The notes: generated by a model from the letters alone, not told the origin. A stretch of DNA of 64,000 nt from Winogradskyella luteola (GCF_019203985.1 NZ_JAGSPD010000012.1:26288-90287), one strand, 5' to 3'. Shown: positions 46,414 through 55,398, counted from the stretch's first letter. Made by a program: numbers and translations.

Positions 46414-47067
46414 TTAAATTCTAGCCTTAGCTTTTTTATTTGGCTCTAAAACGGAAGTATCGTAGCCAGAAAACTTTCTCATGTAATGCTTCACAGTAGA
46501 ACCATAAGCATCAGCAAAATTGCTGCTTCCATAGCTTCGTAAATATTTTTTAACACTACCTGGACCCGCTAAATGTGCAGCAGCCAAAATACCAGATTCT
46601 GTAACTTTTATCCCACCAATAACTTTACCTTCAAAACGTTTTATGTCTTTTCTCAAAATCCATTTATTACGCTCGGCATTTGCTATAAATGCTTTTTCCT
46701 GTAGTTCTGGGTTATATAAAAACTGGTTGGGATTGTAAATTCCTATAAGCTTCAATGTTTCAGCACCAAACTGGTATTTTCCTAAATAGCCTAATGTATT
46801 TACTGTAAAATAATCACCTCTCGATTCCTTAAACGCTAAAGCTTCTTTAAAACCCTCAAAAGACTTACCCAAGTGTGGAGTGAAAATAGTAGTGTTTGCA
46901 GCATCAGCTTCAGATGCCATTGCCAACTCTTCAGATATGTTATAATTGAGATCCAAGCCTTCTGTAGAATACAGATTAGAATCTAGAGAGGAATCTGGAT
47001 ACAACGCCAAAGCAATTAGTACACAGATTGAAAATGGTAATATAAAATTCTTAACCTTATTTATCAT
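46414..47067 (-). CDS. Lytic transglycosylase-like exported protein
   Basis: 217 residues from ATG 47067; an in-frame ATG at 47127 overlaps a promoter -7 element and gives no signal, whereas MINKVKNFILPFSICVLIAL does. The lysozyme-like core is at about 80-190: FKEALAFKESRGDYFTVN carries a candidate catalytic Glu (ES), then GKYQFGAETL and AAHLAGPGSVKKYL, resembling goose-type/SLT lysozyme folds. It probably cleaves peptidoglycan in the periplasm. The family is not certain. Confidence 0.65.
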   Translation of the reverse strand: MINKVKNFILPFSICVLIALALYPDSSLDSNLYSTEGLDLNYNISEELAMASEADAANTTIFTPHLGKSFEGFKEALAFKESRGDYFTVNTLGYLGKYQFGAETLKLIGIYNPNQFLYNPELQEKAFIANAERNKWILRKDIKRFEGKVIGGIKVTESGILAAAHLAGPGSVKKYLRSYGSSNFADAYGSTVKHYMRKFSGYDTSVLEPNKKAKARI

Positions 47068-47124
47068 AACAGCTAATTTTAAACTAATAAAACATTCCCC
47101 ATCTTGCTTTATTAAATTCGGGTG

Positions 47125-47132
47125 CAAATATA
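47125..47132 (-). promoter_or_regulatory. -7 promoter element of the transglycosylase-like gene
   Basis: The minus strand reads TATATTTG (TAnnTTTG). It overlaps the ATG at 47127, supporting the start at 47067. Confidence 0.5.
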
Positions 47133-47184
47133 CGAATTTTTATTGAATACTGAAAATCAATCTGTTAAGCTTTGTTAAAACCCG

Positions 47185-48087
47185 CTAAAAGTAGATATAA
47201 TGTAGCTTTACACGCCCTTTACTATTAAGCTCTAAAGTAGGGAAAGGTACCTTAATGACATTAAAAACATCAAATATGGTTTTTAGGAAGCGTGAACTTG
47301 TCTTAATTCGGGTTAAGTCAATGTCTAAACTCAAGTAGTATTGACGTATTCTATCTTGATTTAAAAACAGCGGATCGTTAGCTTCACCCGTCAACATTCC
47401 GTCAGCTCCATAGCCAAAAGCCAAATTCAACCAATGAGGTATCGCATCAGTTTTTAAAAACGAATGAATATTGGCACTTAGCCAGTAGGTTTGTCCATTG
47501 TAATCTTTCAAAAACTCTTCAGACCAGCCATCACCTAACTTATCTGGACGCATTTTCGCAAAGCGTGTCCGATGAAATGAATATTTTAATGTGATGCGCT
47601 GCTCCTTCCAAAGCAATTCCTGACCCACATACAATCCTGTGCCTGCTGCATTGGCCGCCATATCTGTCCAGGAAAACCCCCATTCTTCAGAAAAACCATC
47701 CATAACTTCAACAGCCGTTAAAAATCCCAAACCCAAAGTTGAGCCATATAGCAATTGATCCTTTTTACTGACACCTGCCCAATTTAAAGTATTGGCTCCC
47801 AACCTACCTAATTGATAAGATGAGAACACATGACCCAACTTATCCATTTGCAACCACTCCTCACTATCGTTAATAGTTTTGAATTTAGAACGCGGATAAT
47901 CTGAATACCATAACTGATCTAGCCCAATAAGTGCAGCTGATGCCAATGAAACTTCGGTTATAACAACTGCATTTCTTCGGGGTGTATTTAAAGTATCACT
48001 GGGCTTTAAAAATTCATTGAATTTTGATTGCGAGAAAAGCGAACCAGAAATACAAAGCCACAAGATTATGTAAAGGCAATTTTTCAA
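47185..48087 (-). CDS. DUF2279 outer membrane-type protein
   Basis: 300 residues with a signal peptide (MKNCLYIILWLCISGSLFSQ). DUF2279 features are the DKLGHVFSSYQLGRLG His-containing segment and the helix EVMDGFSEEWGFSWTDMAANAAG. The C-terminal half has alternating beta strands (YYLSLDIDLTRI, RVKLHYIYF) ending in an aromatic residue, as in outer membrane proteins. Function unknown. It ends four bases after the mltG gene and runs with it. Confidence 0.8.
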   Translation of the reverse strand: MKNCLYIILWLCISGSLFSQSKFNEFLKPSDTLNTPRRNAVVITEVSLASAALIGLDQLWYSDYPRSKFKTINDSEEWLQMDKLGHVFSSYQLGRLGANTLNWAGVSKKDQLLYGSTLGLGFLTAVEVMDGFSEEWGFSWTDMAANAAGTGLYVGQELLWKEQRITLKYSFHRTRFAKMRPDKLGDGWSEEFLKDYNGQTYWLSANIHSFLKTDAIPHWLNLAFGYGADGMLTGEANDPLFLNQDRIRQYYLSLDIDLTRIKTSSRFLKTIFDVFNVIKVPFPTLELNSKGRVKLHYIYF

Positions 48088-48090
48088 ATC

Positions 48091-49134
48091 TTATCTATTG
48101 ATGCCCTGAGAAGATAAATAACGCTGATACTCCCTTGCATTATTGTTATGCTGCACTAAAGTTTTGGCAAACTTATGGTAACCAACACGCTTTGCATCAG
48201 CAGCAAAGTAGAGGTAACTGTGCTTTTCGGGATTTAAAACTGCTTTTACCGCAGACAAATCTGGCATAGCAATCAATCCAGGTGGTAATCCTGAGTTCTT
48301 GTAAGTATTATAAGGTGATTCGATTTCTTTATGAATATTCAGCACACGTCTTATCACTGTATGTTTATATTCTGGCAATTGATAAGCTGCAAATTTTAAA
48401 GTTGGATCAGCCTGTAAAGCCATACCAATCCTCAATCTATTAAGGTAGACACCTGCTACTCTTGGTTGTTCTTCAGGTTGTTTAGATTCTTCGTGCACAA
48501 TTGAGGCAAGCGTCATCACTTCATCTGGCGAAAGGTTTATTTTTTTGGCTTTATTGCGCCTGTCTTCATTCCAAAAACGATTATATTCCTTTAACATCTT
48601 ATCTCTAAACCCTTCCGCAGATGTGTTCCAGAAAAACTCATAACTATTGGGTAAATACATCCCTAGAGCTGTGGCTCTTGTAAATCCATTTTTGTTTAAA
48701 AAAGCATTATCTGTCATAGCAGCAAGTAATGATGTACTATCAGCTTCAATTTGTGTGCTTATTCTTCCTGCTAAATCTGCTAAACTGTGTTGATTGTTGA
48801 ATGCTATTTTTATTGGCAAGTTTTTACTCCTAATGGAATTGATAATATCATTATTGTTCATACCCTTAGATATGGCAAAACGGCCTGCTTTGATATTTGT
48901 AGTATACTTTTTTTGACTTGCCAATGCATCAAATGTATCGATATCATCCAAAAGTGGTTCTAACTGTTCCCTTACCTGAGGATATGTGGCATTAGTTGGC
49001 ACATAAATATATGCCGTTTCATTGTTAAAAGCCGTATTGGGTTGAAACATCGCACCATATATATAATAAGCAATGAATGCAAAAATCACAAGTCCGATCA
49101 AGGCAATTGCCCAAAGAATTTTTTTTATATACAT
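48091..49134 (-). CDS. mltG: Endolytic murein transglycosylase MltG
   Basis: 347 residues, one N-terminal membrane helix (about 5-28), then the YceG domain: LASIVHEESKQPEEQPRVAG holds the catalytic Glu, ADPTLKFA and NTYKNSGLPPGLIAMP are signature motifs, and KHSYLYFAAD is near the end. It cuts nascent glycan strands and may release them from synthesis. It lies three bases after the GNAT gene and before DUF2279. Confidence 0.95.
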   Translation of the reverse strand: MYIKKILWAIALIGLVIFAFIAYYIYGAMFQPNTAFNNETAYIYVPTNATYPQVREQLEPLLDDIDTFDALASQKKYTTNIKAGRFAISKGMNNNDIINSIRSKNLPIKIAFNNQHSLADLAGRISTQIEADSTSLLAAMTDNAFLNKNGFTRATALGMYLPNSYEFFWNTSAEGFRDKMLKEYNRFWNEDRRNKAKKINLSPDEVMTLASIVHEESKQPEEQPRVAGVYLNRLRIGMALQADPTLKFAAYQLPEYKHTVIRRVLNIHKEIESPYNTYKNSGLPPGLIAMPDLSAVKAVLNPEKHSYLYFAADAKRVGYHKFAKTLVQHNNNAREYQRYLSSQGINR

Positions 49135-49137
49135 ATA

Positions 49138-49662
49138 TTAGTCGTTAATACGTTGTAAAATATATTCGTTTAAAAACTGATTACCATCAAAACTCCAATC
49201 TTTTTTCAATCCTATTTTTTTAAAACCATTATTTTCAAACAATTTTAAACTGGCCTCGTTATACTCTAAAATATTAGCATAGACCTGATGCAAGTGGAGC
49301 GTTTTAAAGCAGTAGTTAATCAGAAGTTCTAAGGCTTCTTTTCCGTAGCCTTTATGTCTATCAGATTCATCTTGAATTAAAATTCCAATACCAGCGCGCT
49401 TATTTTTAATATTAAAATCAAAAACGTCTATAAGCCCAATAGTATTGTTCTCATTAGTGCAAATAGCTAAGCGTAATTGCTTAGCTTCAAAAATATCTTG
49501 CTGTGCATTTTCAAGGTATTTCTCAATTAAAAATCTAGAATATGGTGTTTGGGTATCGCTCAAATGCCAAAGCGATATATCGTTTTCAACCTTATGAACA
49601 AAATTTAAGTCTTCTGGCTCTAAAGCTCTCAAATAAATATGGTTACCTTTTAAACTTACCAT
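49138..49662 (-). CDS. GNAT acetyltransferase, RimJ/SpeG-like
   Basis: 174 residues. IYLRALEPEDLNFVHKVEND is the typical N-terminus of ribosomal-protein-type acetyltransferases; acetyl-CoA binding is in DRHKGYGKEALELLINYCF, followed by VYANILEYNEASLKLFENNGF. The substrate may be a protein N-terminus or a polyamine. It overlaps the dapF stop by seven bases. Confidence 0.88.
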   Translation of the reverse strand: MVSLKGNHIYLRALEPEDLNFVHKVENDISLWHLSDTQTPYSRFLIEKYLENAQQDIFEAKQLRLAICTNENNTIGLIDVFDFNIKNKRAGIGILIQDESDRHKGYGKEALELLINYCFKTLHLHQVYANILEYNEASLKLFENNGFKKIGLKKDWSFDGNQFLNEYILQRIND

Positions 49663-50429
49663 TCCATTTCTCCTTTAAAAACTTGTTCAGCCGGACCTAT
49701 AAGCCAAATGTTGTCATAGCCTTTTTCATTTTTATTAAAACTTACCTTAAGCTCTCCTCCTTGGGTTTTAAGGTTTATAACATTTTTAGATGCTTTGGCT
49801 TTAGAATGCATTGCTAAAGCCACAGCAGTAACACCAGTGCCGCAGGATAGAGTTTCGTTCTCTACTCCACGCTCATAAGTTCTAACAGCAAATGTATCAT
49901 CCGTAATTTGCTCAACAAAATTCACATTGCTCCCAGCTTTGCCATAAAGTCCTCCGTACCTTATCGTTGAGCCTTTTTCTTTAACGTTAAAACTTTCAAT
50001 AGCAGTAACCATTTCAATATGATGTGGTGAACCCGTATCTAAAAACGTATGAGTTTCAAAGGATTCAATATAGGAAACGTCTTGCATTTGCAAATGCACA
50101 ATGCCATCTTCAATTTTTGCTTTATGCAATCCATCTATAGCATTGAATTCGGTTTCATCATCAATAAGACCTAAAAATTTGGCAAAAGCTGTTATACAAC
50201 GCCCTCCATTACCACACATGCTACTTTCATTACCATCAGCATTATAATAGACCATTTTAAAATCTGAAGTTTTGTCATTTTCTAAAAGGATAAATCCATC
50301 TGCTCCGATGCCAAAACGTCTGTCACATAATTCTGCTATGCGTTTGGTATTATTTTTGTCGATTTTTTGCAAACGATTGTCAACGATAATGAAATCGTTT
50401 CCTGTGCCCTGATATTTGTAAAATGTCAT
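49656..50429 (-). CDS. dapF: Diaminopimelate epimerase
   Basis: 257 residues from ATG 50429; the upstream ATG 50447 lies in the -7 promoter element, so the shorter start fits. Converts LL- to meso-diaminopimelate. The two catalytic Cys are in MCGNGGRC and LSCGTGVTA, with YKYQGTGNDFIIVDNR at the start. It supplies lysine and peptidoglycan synthesis with dapA. Length is slightly below the common 270-280. Confidence 0.95.
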   Translation of the reverse strand: MTFYKYQGTGNDFIIVDNRLQKIDKNNTKRIAELCDRRFGIGADGFILLENDKTSDFKMVYYNADGNESSMCGNGGRCITAFAKFLGLIDDETEFNAIDGLHKAKIEDGIVHLQMQDVSYIESFETHTFLDTGSPHHIEMVTAIESFNVKEKGSTIRYGGLYGKAGSNVNFVEQITDDTFAVRTYERGVENETLSCGTGVTAVALAMHSKAKASKNVINLKTQGGELKVSFNKNEKGYDNIWLIGPAEQVFKGEMEW

Positions 50430-50444
50430 CTTAATAAATATTGG

Positions 50445-50452
50445 CAAATATA
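50445..50452 (-). promoter_or_regulatory. -7 promoter element of dapF
   Basis: The minus strand reads TATATTTG (TAnnTTTG), 15 bases before the ATG at 50429. Confidence 0.5.
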
Positions 50453-50477
50453 AGAATATTAGACCGAGAAATGCGAT

Positions 50478-50568
50478 GTTAAAACGGCGTTAAAGTTGGC
50501 GTTAAATAGTCGTTAAAATCAAAAATGAGATTCAATAAATATCTAAATTTAATCGTTAAATAGTTAAA
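50478..50568 (+). promoter_or_regulatory. Phased GTTAAA direct-repeat array upstream of degP
   Basis: GTTAAA occurs at 50478, 50489, 50501 and 50512 (start spacings 11, 12, 11), and again at 50555 and 50563 (spacing 8). Copies 2 to 5 are preceded by C. About one copy per helical turn is the usual layout for OmpR/PhoB-family regulators. The same 11- and 8-base spacings occur at rprX. No perfect TAnnTTTG is present here. The degP ATG is at 50587. Confidence 0.5.
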
Positions 50569-50586
50569 CTTAAATTCTGAAAAATT

Positions 50587-52005
50587 ATGAAGAAGATTTT
50601 AACCTTAGTTTGCGTTTCGGCATTAGGTGGTCTATTGACTTTAGGAGGGTACAAACTTTTTGTTGAAGACGGTAAACAAGAACAATTAACCGTAGAGCAG
50701 GTTTCTGATTTACCCATCTATGTACCAACACATACAAATGTAACCTCACCGACAAATAGCATTAGTAATATAGCTCCGAATTTTGTTGAAGCTGCAGAAA
50801 AATCGCTTGATGCTGTAGTTCATGTTAAAAACACAGCTATTGTTTCTGCACCAATGACTATGCAAGATTTATTTTATGGGCGGAGCCAACAACGTGCCCA
50901 GGTTGGCACAGGCAGTGGTGTTATCATCTCACCAACAGGATACATAGTTACCAATAACCATGTGATACAAAATGCAAATGAAATCAGTATTACACTAAAT
51001 AATAATAGGTCTTATATGGCTGAATTGATAGGTACAGATGAAACCACAGATATTGCCTTATTAAAAATTGAAACAGATGAGGACCTGCCATTTATGGCTT
51101 TTGGTGACTCAGATAACGCTAAAATTGGTGAATGGGTTTTGGCTGTTGGTAATCCTTTTAACTTAAATTCAACAGTAACTGCAGGAATTATCAGTGCAAA
51201 ATCCAGAGACTTAAGCGGTCGCAATACACAATCGTTCATTCAAACCGATGCTGCTGTAAATCCTGGCAACTCTGGTGGTGCTTTAGTCAATACCAATGGG
51301 GACTTAATCGGTATTAATACGGCTATATCTTCTCGTGATGGATCCTATATCGGATATTCATTTGCTGTACCAAGTAACATCGCACGGAAAATTGTTAACG
51401 ATATTATGGAGTATGGCAACGTACAGAATGGCATTCTTGGTGTTGTTGGTGGAGCGCTAAATAGTAAAGCTGCCAAAGAATTGGGTACAGATATTACCGA
51501 AGGGTTTTACGTCAGTGAAGTTACAGAAGATACAGGAGCTGAAAAAGCAGGTATAAAATCTGGTGATATCATTAAAAAGGTTGATGGCGTGGAGATTAAT
51601 AAATTTTCAGATTTAACAGGATACCTAAAAACAAAAAGCCCCAATGATGTGGTCAATGTTACCCTAATAAGAAATGATGATGAAAAAGTATTGCCAGTGA
51701 CTTTACTAAAAAACAGTGTGGCAGAAATTCCTATTATAGGAAGAGTAAAAAATCTTGAAAATGAGGATTTAACTAAATTAAAAATTGACTATGGTGTAGA
51801 AATCAAAAAACTAAATAAAAAATATGGGCCATACCTCAAAGAATATGGTTTTGAAGTGGGCAACATTTTAACAAAAATAAATGGCAAGAAGCTCTATTCT
51901 GTTGATGACGCCCAAAGTTCTATCGAAAATCATAACTTCAATGAACCATTGCGTATAGAATTTATAAACAATAATGGCGAAAAAGAATCTATAATGATTA
52001 GATAG
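50587..52005 (+). CDS. degP: DegP/HtrA periplasmic serine protease-chaperone
   Basis: 472 residues. N-terminal hydrophobic segment (about 4-24) for export. Trypsin-like domain with the triad His in VTNNHVI, Asp in TTDIALLK and Ser in NPGNSGGAL. Two PDZ domains follow (about 280-375 and 385-470). It degrades or refolds misfolded envelope proteins. The promoter region contains the phased GTTAAA array, suggesting control by an envelope-stress response regulator, possibly RprY. A strong terminator follows. Confidence 0.95.
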   Translation: MKKILTLVCVSALGGLLTLGGYKLFVEDGKQEQLTVEQVSDLPIYVPTHTNVTSPTNSISNIAPNFVEAAEKSLDAVVHVKNTAIVSAPMTMQDLFYGRSQQRAQVGTGSGVIISPTGYIVTNNHVIQNANEISITLNNNRSYMAELIGTDETTDIALLKIETDEDLPFMAFGDSDNAKIGEWVLAVGNPFNLNSTVTAGIISAKSRDLSGRNTQSFIQTDAAVNPGNSGGALVNTNGDLIGINTAISSRDGSYIGYSFAVPSNIARKIVNDIMEYGNVQNGILGVVGGALNSKAAKELGTDITEGFYVSEVTEDTGAEKAGIKSGDIIKKVDGVEINKFSDLTGYLKTKSPNDVVNVTLIRNDDEKVLPVTLLKNSVAEIPIIGRVKNLENEDLTKLKIDYGVEIKKLNKKYGPYLKEYGFEVGNILTKINGKKLYSVDDAQSSIENHNFNEPLRIEFINNNGEKESIMIR

Positions 52006-52030
52006 ACATTTTTAAAACAAATAAAAGTAG

Positions 52031-52067
52031 CCCTTCGAAGTATAGTACTTTGAAGGGTTTTTATTTT
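52031..52067 (+). terminator. Intrinsic terminator after degP
   Basis: CCCTTCGAAGTA (52031-52042), loop TAG, TACTTTGAAGGG (52046-52057), one G-T wobble, followed by a T-rich run. Confidence 0.9.
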
Positions 52068-52101
52068 CGATAAAAAGTATTACGAAAACGTTTGAAATAT
52101 G

Positions 52102-52109
52102 TATTTTTG
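52102..52109 (+). promoter_or_regulatory. -7 promoter element of the GAPDH gene
   Basis: TATTTTTG, a perfect TAnnTTTG, 32 bases before the ATG at 52142. No TTG at the ideal -33 position. Confidence 0.5.
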
Positions 52110-52141
52110 CGCAAAATTTAAAAACACTAAACCAAAACAAA

Positions 52142-53590
52142 ATGGGTTTTAACGACACTTACGAAAAAGAGTTAGCGTTTCAGGCTGATCGCCGCAGAGC
52201 AACTGTAGAATTTATTAAAACGGTTAGCGACCTATGGTACGACAATTCTGTTGAGCTGGTTTTATTCAGAAATCAATTGATTGACAGAAAAGTGAGCGAA
52301 ATTTTAAACTTGCATGAGTATGCAGGTGAATTTGTTCAAAAACCAATTTCAATTTTTGATTCTGTAGAAATTGCGCAGGCTATTAAAAAATTAAATTTAC
52401 CTCCTGCTAAATTAGACATCGGCAAACTAACCTATGAGTACCATTTAGAAGACCAGAAGTACGAAAATGCAACGGCTTTCGTTTCTGCTAAATTGGGAGA
52501 AGCAAAAAAATCCAAGAACATTGAGCCAAAAGATGTTATACTTTATGGTTTTGGTAGAATTGGACGTTTAGTAGCGCGCGAATTGATGACGCGGACCGGT
52601 AAAGGCAACCAATTACGTTTGCGAGCTATTGTAACACGTGGTGAGATTAACGAGACTGTTTTAGAAAAACGTGCTTCATTGTTGAGAAATGATTCCGTAC
52701 ACGGGGATTTTTCTGGTATGGTAAGTGTAGATCTAAAAAACAATGCTTTAATTATTAATGGAACTACCGTTAATATTATTTCGGCAAATGCACCTGAAGA
52801 TATAGATTATATGGCATATGGTATTAACAATGCTTTAGTAATTGATAATACAGGAGCATTTAGAGATGAAAAAGCCCTAGGCAGACACTTAAAGTCTAAA
52901 GGTGTTAGCAAAGTGCTATTGACTGCCCCGGGAAAAGGAGTGCCAAACATTGTACATGGCGTTAACCACCTAGAACACAATCCTGATGAAGTAGATATTT
53001 TCTCTGCGGCTTCTTGTACAACAAATGCTATAACTCCTGTTTTAAAAGCTGTTGAAGATTCCTATGGTGTTAAATCTGGCCATTTAGAAACTATACATGC
53101 TTATACCAACGATCAAAACTTGGTAGATAATTTTCACAAAAAATACAGACGCGGTAGAGCTGCAGGCTTAAACATGGTAATCACCGAAACTGGTGCAGGA
53201 AAAGCCGTAAGTAAAGCATTACCATCTTTAGAAGGCAAGTTAACTTCTAATGCCATTAGAGTTCCTGTACCAAATGGTTCGTTAGCTATTTTGAACTTAG
53301 AATTGGAAAATAAAACTTCAACTGAGTGCATGAACGCTATGATGAAAAAATATGCCCTTGAAGGTAATTTAGTAGAGCAGATTAAATACGAAATGAGTGA
53401 TGAATTGGTGTCTAGTGATATTGTTGGCAGTTCTGCACCTTCAATATACGATAGCAAAGCAACCATTGTAAGAGAAGACGGAAAGAACGTAATACTATAC
53501 ATATGGTACGATAACGAATATGGTTACAGCCATCAGGTTATTCGACTAGCAAAATATATTTCTAAAGTAAGACGCTATGCTTACTATTAG
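52142..53590 (+). CDS. gap: Glyceraldehyde-3-phosphate dehydrogenase, long Bacteroidota form
   Basis: 482 residues, against about 335 for usual GAPDH. Residues 1-135 are an extra N-terminal domain (MGFNDTYEKELAFQADRRRA...), after which the normal enzyme begins: NAD-binding GFGRIGR, catalytic Cys in SAASCTTNAITP, GLNMVITETGAGKAV and the final WYDNEYGYSHQVIRL. It oxidises glyceraldehyde 3-phosphate or runs in reverse in gluconeogenesis. Bacteroidota often have both short and long forms; the role of the extra domain is unknown. Monocistronic, with its own -7 element and terminator. Confidence 0.93.
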   Translation: MGFNDTYEKELAFQADRRRATVEFIKTVSDLWYDNSVELVLFRNQLIDRKVSEILNLHEYAGEFVQKPISIFDSVEIAQAIKKLNLPPAKLDIGKLTYEYHLEDQKYENATAFVSAKLGEAKKSKNIEPKDVILYGFGRIGRLVARELMTRTGKGNQLRLRAIVTRGEINETVLEKRASLLRNDSVHGDFSGMVSVDLKNNALIINGTTVNIISANAPEDIDYMAYGINNALVIDNTGAFRDEKALGRHLKSKGVSKVLLTAPGKGVPNIVHGVNHLEHNPDEVDIFSAASCTTNAITPVLKAVEDSYGVKSGHLETIHAYTNDQNLVDNFHKKYRRGRAAGLNMVITETGAGKAVSKALPSLEGKLTSNAIRVPVPNGSLAILNLELENKTSTECMNAMMKKYALEGNLVEQIKYEMSDELVSSDIVGSSAPSIYDSKATIVREDGKNVILYIWYDNEYGYSHQVIRLAKYISKVRRYAYY

Positions 53591-53612
53591 AATTCTTTGA
53601 AAAAGAGAATAT

Positions 53613-53641
53613 AAAATCTTGTCTTAACGGCAAGATTTTTT
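53613..53641 (+). terminator. Intrinsic terminator after GAPDH
   Basis: AAAATCTTG (53613-53621) pairs with CAAGATTTT (53631-53639), a 9-bp perfect stem ending in a T-run. Confidence 0.9.
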
Positions 53642-53789
53642 GCTTTTAGACAATGCCATAACATCTATTTTTAAACTTCGATCGTATATAAATTGGCTTT
53701 TCTATTTCAAAGTCGATTTGCTAAGTAATTTATTTATAATTGTTATCTTGGCACCTAATTAATCTAACACAACCAAAATTATATTAAGG

Positions 53790-54416
53790 ATGAAATTCTT
53801 AACCAAAGTCGCTGTAATTCTTATAGTTACATTTAGTTTACAATCTATAAACAGTCAAACAAAAAAAGATGAAGCGGACGATCAATTATCATTAAACAGT
53901 GGTACTATTGACAGTCAGTTTGAATATGTTTTTAGAAAATCCGGAAACTTTAAAGGCACTAACGGACAACGATACGAAGCTGTTAAAACTGCTTGGCTTT
54001 TAACTTTAAAAGCACATGTTCTCGACTCCTTAAAAACCATCAATAAAAACTTGGAAGATTCTGAAAATACAGTGGCCAGCCAAGCTAAGGAAATTGAGGA
54101 TTTAAAAGCTAAACTCGGCAATACGCAAACTACGTTAGACCAAACCAATACAGAAAAAAACAATATGGCTTTATTGGGAATGCAAACCAGTAAGACCAAT
54201 TATAATGTTATTATGTGGAGTATCATAGCTGGTCTTACAGCACTGTTATTATTTTTTATCTATAAATTTAAGAGCAGTAACTCGCTAACAAGAGATGCCA
54301 AGTTTAAGTTAGAAGAGGTAGAAACTGAATTTGAAGACCATAGACGTACAGCATTAGAACGTGAACAAAAAGTAAGACGTCAGTTGCAGGACGAAATCAA
54401 TAAGAACAAGGCGTAG
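53790..54416 (+). CDS. Coiled-coil membrane protein upstream of trmD
   Basis: 208 residues with a signal peptide (about 1-22, FSLQSINSQ), a soluble region, a coiled coil (about 75-128, NLEDSENTVASQAKEIEDLK), one membrane helix (about 142-161, NVIMWSIIAGLTALLLFFIY) and a second, charged coiled coil to the end. Flavobacterial homologues next to trmD are sometimes labelled tRNA methyltransferase by neighbourhood; there is no methyltransferase motif here, so that label would be wrong. Function unknown. Confidence 0.7.
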   Translation: MKFLTKVAVILIVTFSLQSINSQTKKDEADDQLSLNSGTIDSQFEYVFRKSGNFKGTNGQRYEAVKTAWLLTLKAHVLDSLKTINKNLEDSENTVASQAKEIEDLKAKLGNTQTTLDQTNTEKNNMALLGMQTSKTNYNVIMWSIIAGLTALLLFFIYKFKSSNSLTRDAKFKLEEVETEFEDHRRTALEREQKVRRQLQDEINKNKA

Positions 54417-54418
54417 AT

Positions 54419-54450
54419 GTTATTCCGAACATAGCGAATAACCTCAAGAT
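54419..54450. repeat. Diverged HLERSEES-type dispersed repeat
   Basis: TTATTCCGAACATAGCGAAT followed by AACCTCAAGAT resembles the ATTCTGAACGTAGCGAAGAATCT-type repeat family. It lies just after the stop at 54416 and touches the following terminator. Confidence 0.4.
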
Positions 54451-54476
54451 CCGTAATATTAATTGCGGATTTTTTA
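54449..54476 (+). terminator. Intrinsic terminator after the coiled-coil protein
   Basis: ATCCGTAAT and the matching AATTGCGGAT enclose a short ATT loop, followed by TTTTT. It separates the gene from trmD. Confidence 0.75.
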
Positions 54477-54625
54477 TTGTTAGAAATTAGTTAATACTCA
54501 TATTTTCAAATAATTTATACTATACATACAAGGTTAAAAAACCTCGCAGGATATTATTACCTAACATTATGTTTTGATAAGTTGCCACACTTAAAATTCA
54601 TTACTCCTAAATCCCTCAATTAAAC

Positions 54626-54633
54626 TACCTTTG
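54626..54633 (+). promoter_or_regulatory. -7 promoter element of trmD
   Basis: TACCTTTG, a perfect TAnnTTTG, 20 bases before the trmD ATG at 54654. Confidence 0.55.
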
Positions 54634-54653
54634 CATTCTATATTATACAGACC

Positions 54654-55331
54654 ATGCGTATAGACATCATTACCGTTTTACCAGAACTTATAAAAAGTCC
54701 ATTTGAAGCCTCAATCCTTAAGCGTGCAATTGAAGCTGATTTAGTAGAAGTTCACTTTCATAATCTTAGAGATTACACAATTGACAATTACAAATCGGTT
54801 GATGATTATCAATTTGGTGGTGGAGCTGGCATGGTAATGCTTATAGAACCTATTGATAAATGTATATCTAGTCTTCAAGAAGAACGCAATTATGATGAGA
54901 TTATCTATATGACACCAGATGGTGAGCGTTTAAACCAAAGTATTGCCAACCAAATATCTCTAAAAGAAAATATTATTATTCTATGTGGCCATTACAAAGG
55001 TGTAGATCAACGTGTTCGCGATAAGTTTATAACCAGAGAAATATCCATTGGAGATTATGTATTGTCTGGTGGCGAATTGGGAGCTGCCGTGTTGTGCGAT
55101 GCAGTTATAAGATTGATACCAGGTGTTTTGGGCAACGAAACCTCTGCCCTAACCGATTCGTTTCAAGATAATTTATTGGCGCCACCTATTTATACTAGGC
55201 CAAGAGATTATAAAGGCATGAAAGTTCCTGAGGTACTATTCAGTGGTAATTTTGGTGAAATAGAAAAGTGGCGAGAGGAACAAGCCTATAAAAGAACCCA
55301 AGAAAGACGGCCAGATCTTTTAAACGACTAA
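54654..55331 (+). CDS. trmD: tRNA (guanine-N1)-methyltransferase TrmD
   Basis: 225 residues; methylates G37 of tRNAs to prevent frameshifts. A SPOUT knot enzyme: [13 protein letters not shown] at the start, [11 protein letters not shown], the SAM-binding [12 protein letters not shown] and [15 protein letters not shown], then [15 protein letters not shown] in the C-domain. Next gene is rplS, the ancient trmD-rplS pairing, although here rplS has its own promoter element. Confidence 0.97.
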   Translation: MRIDIITVLPELIKSPFEASILKRAIEADLVEVHFHNLRDYTIDNYKSVDDYQFGGGAGMVMLIEPIDKCISSLQEERNYDEIIYMTPDGERLNQSIANQISLKENIIILCGHYKGVDQRVRDKFITREISIGDYVLSGGELGAAVLCDAVIRLIPGVLGNETSALTDSFQDNLLAPPIYTRPRDYKGMKVPEVLFSGNFGEIEKWREEQAYKRTQERRPDLLND

Positions 55332-55352
55332 TGCCAAATGCCCAACACAAAA

Positions 55353-55387
55353 ACTTTTCACTTTCTACTTTTTACTTTTAACTTTTT
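55353..55387. repeat. Five-copy 7-base tandem repeat before rplS
   Basis: Five near-copies of ACTTTTN (ACTTTTC, ACTTTCT, ACTTTTT, ACTTTTA, ACTTTTT) end three bases before the rplS -7 element. Such a tract could slip and change promoter spacing; no data on variation. Confidence 0.6.
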
Positions 55388-55390
55388 AAT

Positions 55391-55398
55391 TATCTTTG
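55391..55398 (+). promoter_or_regulatory. -7 promoter element of rplS
   Basis: TATCTTTG, a perfect TAnnTTTG. The -33 region is occupied by the ACTTTTN tandem repeat and has no TTG. The rplS leader from here to 55473 is about 70 bases. Confidence 0.55.

Noticed and set aside
53790..54416. Labelling the coiled-coil protein as a tRNA methyltransferase
   Set aside because: No SAM-binding or SPOUT motif; the label would come only from its neighbour trmD.
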